NCBI GenBank assembly: GCA_963777165.1
Contig: CAVZPO010000032.1
Coordinates: 1-64,000, forward strand
Direction: 5' to 3'
Length of the DNA stretch: 64,000 nucleotides
From: DYJB01 sp963777165
GTDB lineage: Bacteria; Chloroflexota; Anaerolineae; Anaerolineales; E44-bin32
Numbering within the stretch: position 1 is the stretch's first letter; the number at the start of each line of letters is the position of its first letter. Positions 57,713 to 64,000 of the stretch are shown piece by piece. Under the pieces are notes generated by a model that had not been told where the DNA came from, did no database searches, and worked only from the letters and a program-made list of their open reading frames with translations. The translations under genes and the position numbers were made by a program.

Positions 57713-58330
57713 CTAGAACAGGTTGAGCTGTTGAGGCGGCTCGGCCGCCTCCGGATCCGCCGGCGCCGCGGGCGCCGCACGCTGGATCAGCGCCGGCAGC
57801 TTCGCGAAGTCAGCTTCGATCTCGCGGCGCAGCGAAGGCTGGTGTAGCGCCGCCGCCGGGTGATACATGGCCACGACCAGCCGCCCGTTCAACATGCGCG
57901 CCTGGCCGTGAATGTCGCTGATGCGGGAGTTGGGGAAAAAGCGCGCCATCGAGAATCGCCCCAACGTGACGATCACCCTCGGCTGGATCGCCTGGATCTG
58001 GCGTTCGAGAAACGCGGCGCAGGCCTGGATCTCCTCCGGGAGCGGGTCGCGATTTCCCGGGGGCCGGCACTTGACCACATTGCCGATGAACACCTGCTCC
58101 CGGCGCAGCCCGATGCCGGCCAGCAACTCTTCCAGGTACTTGCCGGCGGCACCGACGAACGGGCGCCCCTGCTCATTCTCGTGGAATCCCGGCCCTTCCC
58201 CGATGAACATCAGCTCGGAGGTCGCCGGTCCTTCCCCGGGAACGGCGTTCTTGCGCGACTGGTGGAGCTTGCAGGCCACACAGACCCGAACTTCCGTGGC
58301 CACGGCGCGCAGTTCGTCGTCCGGATTCAC
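57713..58330 (-). CDS. udg: Family 4 uracil-DNA glycosylase (iron-sulfur)
   Basis: Removes uracil from DNA. 205 residues. The first cysteine pair CVACKL, the active-site motif GEGPGFHENEQGRPFVG, the second cysteine set in KCRPPGNRDPLPEEIQAC (4Fe-4S ligands) and YHPAAAL near the end are as in thermophile-type UDGs. The gene overlaps rimI (GTGA/ATGA type), placing a repair gene inside the tsaE-tsaB-rimI operon, an arrangement common in Chloroflexota. Confidence 0.94.
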   Translation of the reverse strand: MNPDDELRAVATEVRVCVACKLHQSRKNAVPGEGPATSELMFIGEGPGFHENEQGRPFVGAAGKYLEELLAGIGLRREQVFIGNVVKCRPPGNRDPLPEEIQACAAFLERQIQAIQPRVIVTLGRFSMARFFPNSRISDIHGQARMLNGRLVVAMYHPAAALHQPSLRREIEADFAKLPALIQRAAPAAPADPEAAEPPQQLNLF

Positions 58331-58836
58331 TCCGCACCTCCCCTGGACCGCGTCCTCCCGGCGGACAAGCCGGTCAGGGTCATCAGCAACGCATCCTCTT
58401 GATTGTCCCGGTAGTACGCCCGCCGGCGGCCGACCAGGTCGTACCCGTGTTTGCGGTACAGCGCCAGGGCAGCGCTATTGGACGGCCGCACCTCGAGCGT
58501 CGACAGCTCGGCCCCCTGGCGGCGAGCGTGCTCGAGGCCAGCCAGCAGCAGCCGTTCGCCGATCCCTTGGCCGCGCACGTCGGGATGGACGGCCAATGTG
58601 GAGATGTGCATCTCGTCCACCAGCAGCCAGTATCCGAGGTAGCCTACCACTCGCGCCCCGCCCCCCCAGGCCATCGCCGCCACGATCAGATGGGCGGCGT
58701 CATTCTCAGTCAGCTCGAAGCGGAAGCTCCGCTCCGGCCAGGGCAAGGCGAAGGACAGTCGGTCGATCTCCAGCACGGAGGGAAGATCGTCCAACGTCAT
58801 CGGTCGGACGGCGATCTGAAGGGCGACGGCGCTCAC
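58327..58836 (-). CDS. rimI: Ribosomal protein S18-alanine N-acetyltransferase
   Basis: 169 residues, GNAT fold. IRPMTLDDLPSVLEIDRLSF is the RimI opening. STLAVHPDVRGQGIGERLL contains the acetyl-CoA loop (RGQGIG), LEVRPSNSAALALYRKHGY is the RimI-specific V-R-x-S-N segment, and GRRAYYRDNQEDAL closes the protein. It overlaps tsaB at its start and udg at its end. The close linkage with tsaB and tsaE is the widespread housekeeping order. Confidence 0.94.
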   Translation of the reverse strand: MSAVALQIAVRPMTLDDLPSVLEIDRLSFALPWPERSFRFELTENDAAHLIVAAMAWGGGARVVGYLGYWLLVDEMHISTLAVHPDVRGQGIGERLLLAGLEHARRQGAELSTLEVRPSNSAALALYRKHGYDLVGRRRAYYRDNQEDALLMTLTGLSAGRTRSRGGAE

Positions 58837-59498
58837 AGGGAGGGCTCGCTCGGAGTCCGCAGATAGACCGGGACGACATCGGCGGGTTGGGTGTCCCAGC
58901 CGGACCGTAGCTTATGCCAGGCAATCTCGGCCAGCACCCCGGGCCGGCGGACACAAAGCGCCGGCGGCGCCAGCCGCGCCTGAGGGTGATTGGCGAGGAC
59001 CTCCCGGCCATCCTCATCCAGTTCACCACACACGTAGGTCGGTGACGCCAGGCGGTCGCGCAACTCCGGCCAGGCCATCACTTCGGGTTCGGAGGTCGCT
59101 TGCCAGGCGGTGGCCTTCCATTTGTACCACACTCCGGCGACGCGCCCGCGCCCGGCGCGCAGCAGCGCGAGCATCGGTTCGTCCCGTCGAGGCTGTCCCC
59201 AGGCCAGGATATCGAGGGTGGGGATTCCGACCAGCGGGATGTGGTGGGCAAGCGCCAGTCCCTTGGCGAACGCTAACCCGATCCGCAGACCGGTGAACGA
59301 TCCCGGGCCGATCGCGACCGCCACGGCACTCAACTGGCGCGGCTTGACATCCACACGCCTGAGCGTCAGGGCGACCTCGGGAGCAAGTTCGGATGTCTGA
59401 CGCCGGCCTCCAACCCAGGAACACTCCGAGAGGATGGTCTGGCCATCATGGAGTGCGATCCCCACCAGGTGGGTGGCGGTGTCGAGCGCCAGCAGCAT
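58833..59498 (-). CDS. tsaB: tRNA threonylcarbamoyladenosine biosynthesis protein TsaB
   Basis: 221 residues. MLLALDTATHLVGIAL, IGPGSFTGLRIGLAFAKGLAL and GIPTLDILA are the canonical TsaB motifs. It scaffolds TsaD in making t6A at position 37 of ANN-decoding tRNAs. Two bases separate it from tsaE. TsaD is not in the window. Confidence 0.95.
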   Translation of the reverse strand: MLLALDTATHLVGIALHDGQTILSECSWVGGRRQTSELAPEVALTLRRVDVKPRQLSAVAVAIGPGSFTGLRIGLAFAKGLALAHHIPLVGIPTLDILAWGQPRRDEPMLALLRAGRGRVAGVWYKWKATAWQATSEPEVMAWPELRDRLASPTYVCGELDEDGREVLANHPQARLAPPALCVRRPGVLAEIAWHKLRSGWDTQPADVVPVYLRTPSEPSL

Positions 59499-59500
59499 GC

Positions 59501-59998
59501 TCAGCCCCCGAAGGCCGCTTTGCGGAATGCGCGCAAGAGCGCTTCGCTGCGCGCTCCGCGTCCATCCAGCTGCAGGGCACGCCGCGACTCATCCACCCAG
59601 CGCAGGCGCACCCACAATCCGTGCGGCGGGAGCAAGGAGCCCACCCGCTCCGGCCACTCAATCAGCAACGGGCCTCCATCCTCGATCATCTCCTGCAATC
59701 CCAGCGAGACTGCCTCGGCCGGCGCCTCCAATCGGAACGCATCGAAATGGAACAGGCGCGCTTCATCGGCGCGGCGGTACTCGTTGACCAGGACAAACGT
59801 CGGGCTGGTAACCGGGTCGAGGGAGCCCCACCCGCGGGCGACCCCCTGAGCGAAGGTCGTCTTGCCCGCCCCGAGGTCCCCCGCCAGCAGAACGAGGTCG
59901 CCCGGCTTGAGCAGCTCGCCCAGCCGGACGCCCAGCCGCCGGGTTTGCTCGGGGCTGTGGCTGACGAAATCGAGGCTGTGCTCATCCAAGATAGGCAT
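59501..59998 (-). CDS. tsaE: tRNA threonylcarbamoyladenosine biosynthesis ATPase TsaE
   Basis: 165 residues. The P-loop GDLGAGKTTFAQGVARG is near residue 40, SPTFVLVNEYR and HFDAFRLE follow (the latter with the conserved acidic residue), and LIEWPERV is the family's C-terminal motif. Together with TsaB and TsaD it makes t6A. It heads the long minus-strand run. Its promoter lies so close that the transcript is nearly leaderless. Confidence 0.95.
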   Translation of the reverse strand: MPILDEHSLDFVSHSPEQTRRLGVRLGELLKPGDLVLLAGDLGAGKTTFAQGVARGWGSLDPVTSPTFVLVNEYRRADEARLFHFDAFRLEAPAEAVSLGLQEMIEDGGPLLIEWPERVGSLLPPHGLWVRLRWVDESRRALQLDGRGARSEALLRAFRKAAFGG

Positions 59999-60009
59999 GG
60001 GCGTTCGGC

Positions 60010-60038
60010 ATTATACGTCCGGCACCTGCGGCCCACAA
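60010..60038 (-). promoter_or_regulatory. Probable promoter of tsaE
   Basis: Minus-strand TATAAT at 60010-60015 with a weak -35 (TTGTGG, 60033-60038) 17 bases away. The start site would be about 60003, only a few bases before the ATG at 59998, so the mRNA may be nearly leaderless. Confidence 0.5.
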
Positions 60039-60052
60039 CCGGGAAAGCCGCT

Positions 60053-60080
60053 TTGCCGCGCGCGGCGTCCGTGTTACCAT
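60053..60080 (+). promoter_or_regulatory. Possible promoter of the phosphoesterase gene
   Basis: TTGCCG (60053-60058) and TACCAT (60075-60080), 16 bases apart, immediately before the ATG at 60088. Weak matches; a nearly leaderless transcript would result. Confidence 0.3.
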
Positions 60081-60087
60081 CCTGCCG

Positions 60088-60816
60088 ATGCTTGTCCTGG
60101 TCATCTCCGACATCCATGCCAACCTGACGGCGCTCGACCGAGTCCTGGAGGACGCGCGTTCCTTCGACGCCGTCTGGTGCCTGGGTGACCTGGTCGGGTA
60201 CGGGCCGGATCCCAACGAGTGCATCGCCCGCGTCCGACAGCTTCCGCAGCTGACGTGCCTGATCGGCAATCATGATCTGGCTGCCCTGGGCAGCATCCCG
60301 CTGCATCGCTTCAATACGGATGCCAGCGCCTCGGTGTCCTGGACACGCGACCACCTCTCGGAGGCCAGCACCGCGTACCTGCAGACGCTGAAGGCCAAGA
60401 CCAGCGCCCCGCCGTTCACGCTGGCGCACGGCAGCCCGCGGCAAGAGGTGTGGGAGTACATCCTGGATCACCACAGCGCCGATCGCAACTTCGACGTGCT
60501 CGAGACGGACTACTGCCTGGTGGGTCACTCCCACTTGCCGATCGCCTTCGTGCGCTACCCGGGTGAGAGTTACTGCCTGCCGGTGCAGCTCCCCGTCGGC
60601 GTCCCGATGAGCCTCACCCCGCGCATGATCCTCAACCCCGGGTCGGTCGGGCAGCCGCGGGACCTGGATCCGCGGGCAGCGTACGCGCTGCTCGATCTGG
60701 ACTCGATGTCATGGGAACCGCGCCGGGTGGCTTACGAAGTGGCCGGTGTCCAGGAGCGGATTCTCGAGGCGGGCCTCCCCGAGCGCCAGGCGATCCGCCT
60801 GGTGGGCGGCTGGTGA
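60088..60816 (+). CDS. Metallophosphoesterase (YfcE/Calcineurin-like family)
   Basis: 242 residues. SDIHANLTAL (D-x-H), GDLVGYGPDPNECI (GD), IGNHDLA (GNHD), LAHGSPR and GHSHLPIAF (GHxH) give the complete two-metal site. Proteins with the VGYGPDPN segment form a widespread family close to diadenosine tetraphosphatase-like phosphodiesterases; the substrate is unknown. It diverges from tsaE. Sixty-seven bases separate it from the lipoprotein gene, probably one transcript ended by the terminator at 61842. Confidence 0.9.
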   Translation: MLVLVISDIHANLTALDRVLEDARSFDAVWCLGDLVGYGPDPNECIARVRQLPQLTCLIGNHDLAALGSIPLHRFNTDASASVSWTRDHLSEASTAYLQTLKAKTSAPPFTLAHGSPRQEVWEYILDHHSADRNFDVLETDYCLVGHSHLPIAFVRYPGESYCLPVQLPVGVPMSLTPRMILNPGSVGQPRDLDPRAAYALLDLDSMSWEPRRVAYEVAGVQERILEAGLPERQAIRLVGGW

Positions 60817-60883
60817 GGGGAACCGTGCGCCCGCCGAGAGCGTCTACCTGGACAGACGAACGTGTCCCCGTGGAGGAGATCCC

Positions 60884-61819
60884 ATGAAACGCCGCATCGC
60901 ATTCGTGTCTCTGGCCATTGTCGCCGTCCTGCTCGGGGCGTGCGGCGCCGCGTCGCCGACGCTTCGGTCGTCGGACAATCTTCCCGGTGCCTTCGGCGGT
61001 GCCGCGCCTGAGATCGCCGTCGAGCCGATGGCCGCCGACTCCAGTGTGGCGGCCCCGAGGGAAGCCGGCGGCACCGTCTACTCCGGCGAACCCGTCAGCC
61101 AGGATCGCCTGGTGATCCGTAACGCGAATCTCACGCTGGTCGTCACGGATCCGACCGCCTCGGTGAAGTCGATCACCCGGATGGCGGAGGACATGGGCGG
61201 CTTCGTCGTCTCGTCCTATCTGTATGAGACCGCCCTGGGCAACGGGGATAGTACCGCCACCCAGGGGACGATCACGGTCCGCGTGCCGGCCGATCGCCTG
61301 GACGAGGCGCTGCAAACCATCAAGGCCGACGTGATCGAAGTCCGCTCGGAGAACATCAGCGGGGAGGACGTCACCCAGCAGTATGTCGACCTGCAGTCCC
61401 GCCTGCGAAACCTGGAAGCGGCCGAAGCGCAGCTGCAGGAGATCATGGGCTCTGCCACCACGACCGAAGATGTGATGATGGTCTTCAACCAGCTGGTGCA
61501 GGTGCGGGGGGAGATCGAGAGCGTCAAAGGCCAGATGCAGTACTTCGAGCAGTCGGCGCGCCTCTCGGCCGTCACCGTCGAGCTGATCGCCGATGCCGCC
61601 GCGCAGCCGCTGGAGATCGCCGGATGGCGTCCCGAAGGGACGGCCAAGGCTGCCGTCGAGACCCTGATCCGGACGCTGCAGTTCCTGGCCGATGCAGGCA
61701 TCTGGGCCGTGATCTGTGTCGTCCCGATCGGCGTGATCCTCGGACTGCCGGCCTACTTCGTGATCCGCGCCCTCCGCCGGCGCCGGAAGGTGACCAAAGC
61801 AAAGACCGCGGAAGCTTAG
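60884..61819 (+). CDS. DUF4349 domain-containing lipoprotein
   Basis: 311 residues. A lipoprotein signal (hydrophobic core AFVSLAIVAVLLG, then GACG with the lipobox cysteine at about residue 20) precedes the DUF4349 domain: RLVIRNANLTLVVTD, GGFVVSSYL, TITVRVPADRLDEALQTI, DVTQQYVDLQSRLRNLEAAE. A coiled-coil region lies around residues 165-215 and a C-terminal membrane helix at about 268-292. Anchored at both ends to the membrane; function unknown. ATG 60884 has a GGAGGAG site; the open frame upstream is not coding. Confidence 0.92.
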   Translation: MKRRIAFVSLAIVAVLLGACGAASPTLRSSDNLPGAFGGAAPEIAVEPMAADSSVAAPREAGGTVYSGEPVSQDRLVIRNANLTLVVTDPTASVKSITRMAEDMGGFVVSSYLYETALGNGDSTATQGTITVRVPADRLDEALQTIKADVIEVRSENISGEDVTQQYVDLQSRLRNLEAAEAQLQEIMGSATTTEDVMMVFNQLVQVRGEIESVKGQMQYFEQSARLSAVTVELIADAAAQPLEIAGWRPEGTAKAAVETLIRTLQFLADAGIWAVICVVPIGVILGLPAYFVIRALRRRRKVTKAKTAEA

Positions 61820-61841
61820 CAAGCCGGATCGCATGCCAGAA

Positions 61842-61868
61842 GGGCGCAGGAAATCCTGCGCCCTTTTT
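61842..61868 (+). terminator. Rho-independent terminator after the DUF4349 gene
   Basis: Ten-base perfect stem GGGCGCAGGA / TCCTGCGCCC (61842-61851 and 61854-61863) with a two-base AA between the arms, followed by five T (61864-61868). It sits 23 bases after the stop at 61819. The minus-strand side lacks a U tract, so it serves the plus strand only. Confidence 0.93.
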
Positions 61869-61891
61869 GATTCACACCAACAACCGTTGGG

Positions 61892-62654
61892 TCAGCTGAT
61901 CGCGTCCCGCACCTGGCGCGCCAGCGCGCCGAATTCCGCCGTGTAGCTGAGATCGAGCGTCCGGGGGCGCGGCAGGCCAATCGGAAGGTCGAGGACCAGG
62001 CGCCCGGGACGCGAGCTCAACACCAGCACCCGATCGGCGAGCAGCACCGCCTCGGGGATCGAGTGCGTGACGAGCACCACGGTCACGTGCCGGGCGTCCC
62101 AGATGCGCATCAGCTCGGCCGCCATCCGCTCGCGGGTCAGCGCATCCAGGGAGCCGAACGGTTCATCCAGCAGCAAGAGATCCGGATCGTGGACGAGCGC
62201 GCGGGCGATGGCGACGCGCTGAGCCATCCCGCCCGAGAGATCGCGCGGATAAGCTTGAGGCAAAGCCCTCCAACCCGACCAGGGACAGCAGCTCGGCCGC
62301 GCGCCGGCGAGTGACCTCCGGCGGCTGGCCCTCGAGCTCCAGCGGGAGCTCGATGTTCTGCGCCACCGTGCGCCAGGGCATCAGATTCGCCTGCTGGAAG
62401 ACGAAGCCTGTCCCTCTTCGGGGCCGGCGCAGGGATTGCCCCTCCAGAAGCACCTCACCCCGCGTGGGTCGCAGCAGCCCGGCCAACAGGCGCAGCAAGG
62501 TCGTCTTCCCCGATCCGGAGGGCCCGACGATGCACACGAACTCCTTCGGCAAGACGTCGAAGCTTATCCGATCAAGCGCATGCAGACCGCCATTCCCGTT
62601 GGGGAACCAGACGGCAAGGTCATCGACCGAAAGCAGCGGGACGGTCGGCTTCAT
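61892..62654 (-). CDS. ABC transporter ATP-binding protein, nitrate/sulfonate/thiamine-precursor type (one frameshift)
   Basis: About 253 residues. The first part has Walker A GPSGSGKTT and the Q-loop QQANLMPW. The frame breaks in the AAA run 62262-62264; one base less joins LVGLEG to PQAYPRDLSGGMAQRVAIARAL (signature), LLLLDEPFGSLDA (Walker B) and THSIPEAVLLADRV. It is the TauB/SsuB/ThiZ type. It overlaps the binding-protein gene (ATGA), forming a three-gene importer with the permease at the window end. Confidence 0.88.
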
Positions 62655-63643
62655 GGCTCCGGCAGATATTCGTTGGTGTATGCCCGGCTGACGTCCTGCC
62701 GCGCCTGGACCAGGCCCATCTCGAAAAGCACCCGGTCCATGTTCTCCCAGGCTTCGGGCTCGGAGACGCCCAGGGGACCGGAGTCCCAGAATCGCATGCT
62801 GGCCTCCAGGACCTGCCGCTGGACGGCCTGATCAGCCGCGGCCAATCCCTCCACGTACTTCAGACAGACCTCGAATGCCGCCTCCGGATCGGCCAGGACG
62901 TCCCGAAGTCCATGCATCACCGCACGCAGGACGGCGCGTACCAGTTCCGGGTCCGATCCCAGCGTCGCCTCGTTGGTCACCAAACCATTCGAGGCCAGCG
63001 CGACGTAGTCGGCCACCCGGATGAGAGTCACCGGCATCCCTTGCGCCTCGAGCTGGATCGGCTCGTTGTTCGCGTACACGACCGCGGCATCGACCGTGCC
63101 GGCCAGCAGCGTCTCCACCTGGGTGAATCCGATCACGTCCAGCCTGGCGATATCGGGTTCCAGGCCGGCCGCGTCCAGAAGGGCGCGATAGCCGATGTAC
63201 GAAGCGCCGCTCAGCACCGGGATCCCAACGCGCTTCCCGGCGAGATCGGCCGGCTGCCGGATCCCACTCGACGCCGGCGCGGCGACAGCCACTGGGAAAT
63301 CGTTCCACCAGTTCATCACGTAGACGACCGGCAGCCCCTGGGCACGCGCCAACAGCACCTGCTCACCGGAGGCAAGCGTGAACGGCAGCTCGCCCGCCCC
63401 CACCAGTTGCACGCCGTCGGTCTCGAAGGAGTAATCGAAGTCGATCGCCAGGCCCTCGTCGCGGAAGTAGCCGCGCTCGACCGCCATGTAGAACGGAGCG
63501 TACTGGACGTTGGGGATGTAGCCCATCGGCAATCGCAGCGTACGCAGCCCGGGGGTGGGTTCCTGCGTGGCCGGCGCACCGCAAGCGACGAGCAGCGCCG
63601 CGACCATCGCCAGCCAGATCGTTCGAGAAGGTAGGTGCACCAT
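62651..63643 (-). CDS. ABC transporter substrate-binding lipoprotein (ThiY/NMT1-like)
   Basis: 330 residues. The signal MVHLPSRTIWLAMVAALLVACGA has a lipobox (LVAC). The NMT1/THI5-like domain follows: GYIPNVQYAPFYMAVERGYFRDEGL, SGEQVLLARAQGLPVVYV, GKRVGIPVLSGASYIGY and TQVETLLAGTVDAAVV (cited in short pieces). Related proteins bind HMP or formylaminopyrimidine, riboflavin or sulfonates; the ligand is not certain here. Overlaps both neighbours. Confidence 0.88.
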   Translation of the reverse strand: MVHLPSRTIWLAMVAALLVACGAPATQEPTPGLRTLRLPMGYIPNVQYAPFYMAVERGYFRDEGLAIDFDYSFETDGVQLVGAGELPFTLASGEQVLLARAQGLPVVYVMNWWNDFPVAVAAPASSGIRQPADLAGKRVGIPVLSGASYIGYRALLDAAGLEPDIARLDVIGFTQVETLLAGTVDAAVVYANNEPIQLEAQGMPVTLIRVADYVALASNGLVTNEATLGSDPELVRAVLRAVMHGLRDVLADPEAAFEVCLKYVEGLAAADQAVQRQVLEASMRFWDSGPLGVSEPEAWENMDRVLFEMGLVQARQDVSRAYTNEYLPEP

Positions 63644-64000
63644 CAGGAGTCTGCCTCCGTTCGCCAGGCGAGCCGGCGCTCGAACCAGGCCACCAGCCCG
63701 TACAGGCCCAGCGCCATCGCGATCAACAGGAAGACGGCCACGAAGACCAGTGCCGTGTCGTACAGCCCCCGGCCGATGTTCACCAGGAAACCCAGGCCCT
63801 CATCCGCGCCGACGAACTCGCCCACCACAGCGCCAATCACCGAGAGGGTCGCCCCGATCTTCAGTCCGCCGAGCAAGACGGGCAGCGCGGCCGGGATTTC
63901 GAGCCGGGAGAAGGTCTGCCAGCGCGTGGCGCGCAGCGAGCGCATCAACTCCCGCAGGTCCTGCGGCACCGAGCGGACGCCCACGACGGTGTTGACCAGG
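63643..64000 (-). CDS. ABC transporter permease, ThiX/SsuC-like (5' end cut by window)
   Basis: The visible C-terminal 118 residues contain RSLRATRWQTFSRLEIPAALP, the EAA coupling loop of binding-protein-dependent permeases, then LLGGLKIGATLSVIGAVVGEF, highly conserved in ThiX/SsuC/TauC proteins, and two more helices. Its stop overlaps the binding-protein start (TGATG). The beginning of the gene is beyond 64000. Confidence 0.88.
   Translation of the reverse strand, partial: LVNTVVGVRSVPQDLRELMRSLRATRWQTFSRLEIPAALPVLLGGLKIGATLSVIGAVVGEFVGADEGLGFLVNIGRGLYDTALVFVAVFLLIAMALGLYGLVAWFERRLAWRTEADS

Overview
The window is about 64 kb of GC-rich (roughly 60-65 percent by eye) bacterial chromosome, and most of it is one very large surface-polysaccharide locus. 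Gene content (nonulosonic acid synthesis genes, many large membrane glycosyltransferases, a MarR-type EPS-associated regulator, a DUF4349 lipoprotein, frequent GTG/TTG starts with stop-start overlaps) suggests an uncultured Chloroflexota, perhaps Anaerolineae-like. That placement is inference from protein style only.

Layout. (1) 1-38021, almost all on the minus strand: a winged-helix regulator (37497-38021) heads a long chain of GDP-fucose synthase, Wzm/Wzt-type ABC exporter, a GT-B transferase, methyltransferase, UDP-GlcNAc 4,6-dehydratase-like and RmlD-like enzymes, NeuB-like synthase, GT4, SpsF-like cytidylyltransferase, membrane (GT-C) transferases, GT2s, a GT-B/Gfo-Idh fusion, a PtmA-like SDR, a NeuA-HAD fusion, a second NeuB, another GT-B protein, methyltransferase, PIG-L deacetylase, NeuA-like protein, sulfatase-like membrane protein, 2-hydroxyacid dehydrogenase, SDR, a heavily broken membrane gene, a DUF115 protein and a truncated GT2. 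One membrane gene (16643-18674) lies on the plus strand inside this run. (2) 38199-40874, plus strand: flavodoxin, ABC-2 ATPase and permease, DUF2277 protein. (3) 41059-59998, minus strand: tsaE-tsaB-rimI-udg, then nucleotide-sugar dehydrogenase, epimerase, flippase, GT4, GT-C genes, then gmd with its own promoter, a DPM-like GT2, an LPG-synthase-type membrane protein and three more GT-C proteins. (4) 60088-61819, plus strand: metallophosphoesterase and DUF4349 lipoprotein, closed by a clear terminator. (5) 61892-64000, minus strand: a ThiXYZ/SsuABC-like ABC importer cut by the window end.

The most interesting signal is regulatory. The promoter of the EPS-associated regulator and the promoter of gmd share a 24-base block (22 of 24 identical) that overlaps the -10 box and carries the palindrome ATTCAG-N3-CTGAAT, with the same -35/-10 geometry. 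The regulator therefore probably controls itself and gmd, and through the two transcripts ties gmd to the GDP-fucose synthase gene 12 kb away.

Biosynthetically the locus predicts GDP-fucose (Gmd plus Fcl), a UDP-6-deoxy-amino sugar, a UDP-uronic acid, and one or more CMP-activated nonulosonic acids. It has two NeuB-type synthases and three cytidylyltransferase-type genes, but no visible NeuC-type epimerase or sugar aminotransferase. Both an ABC-exporter route and a Wzx-type flippase are present.

Caution: at least 14 genes carry single-base frameshifts, several inside short homopolymers and including conserved housekeeping-type genes (flavodoxin, ABC ATPase). Many are probably sequence errors rather than real gene decay. 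I give each such gene as one span and state where the frame changes.
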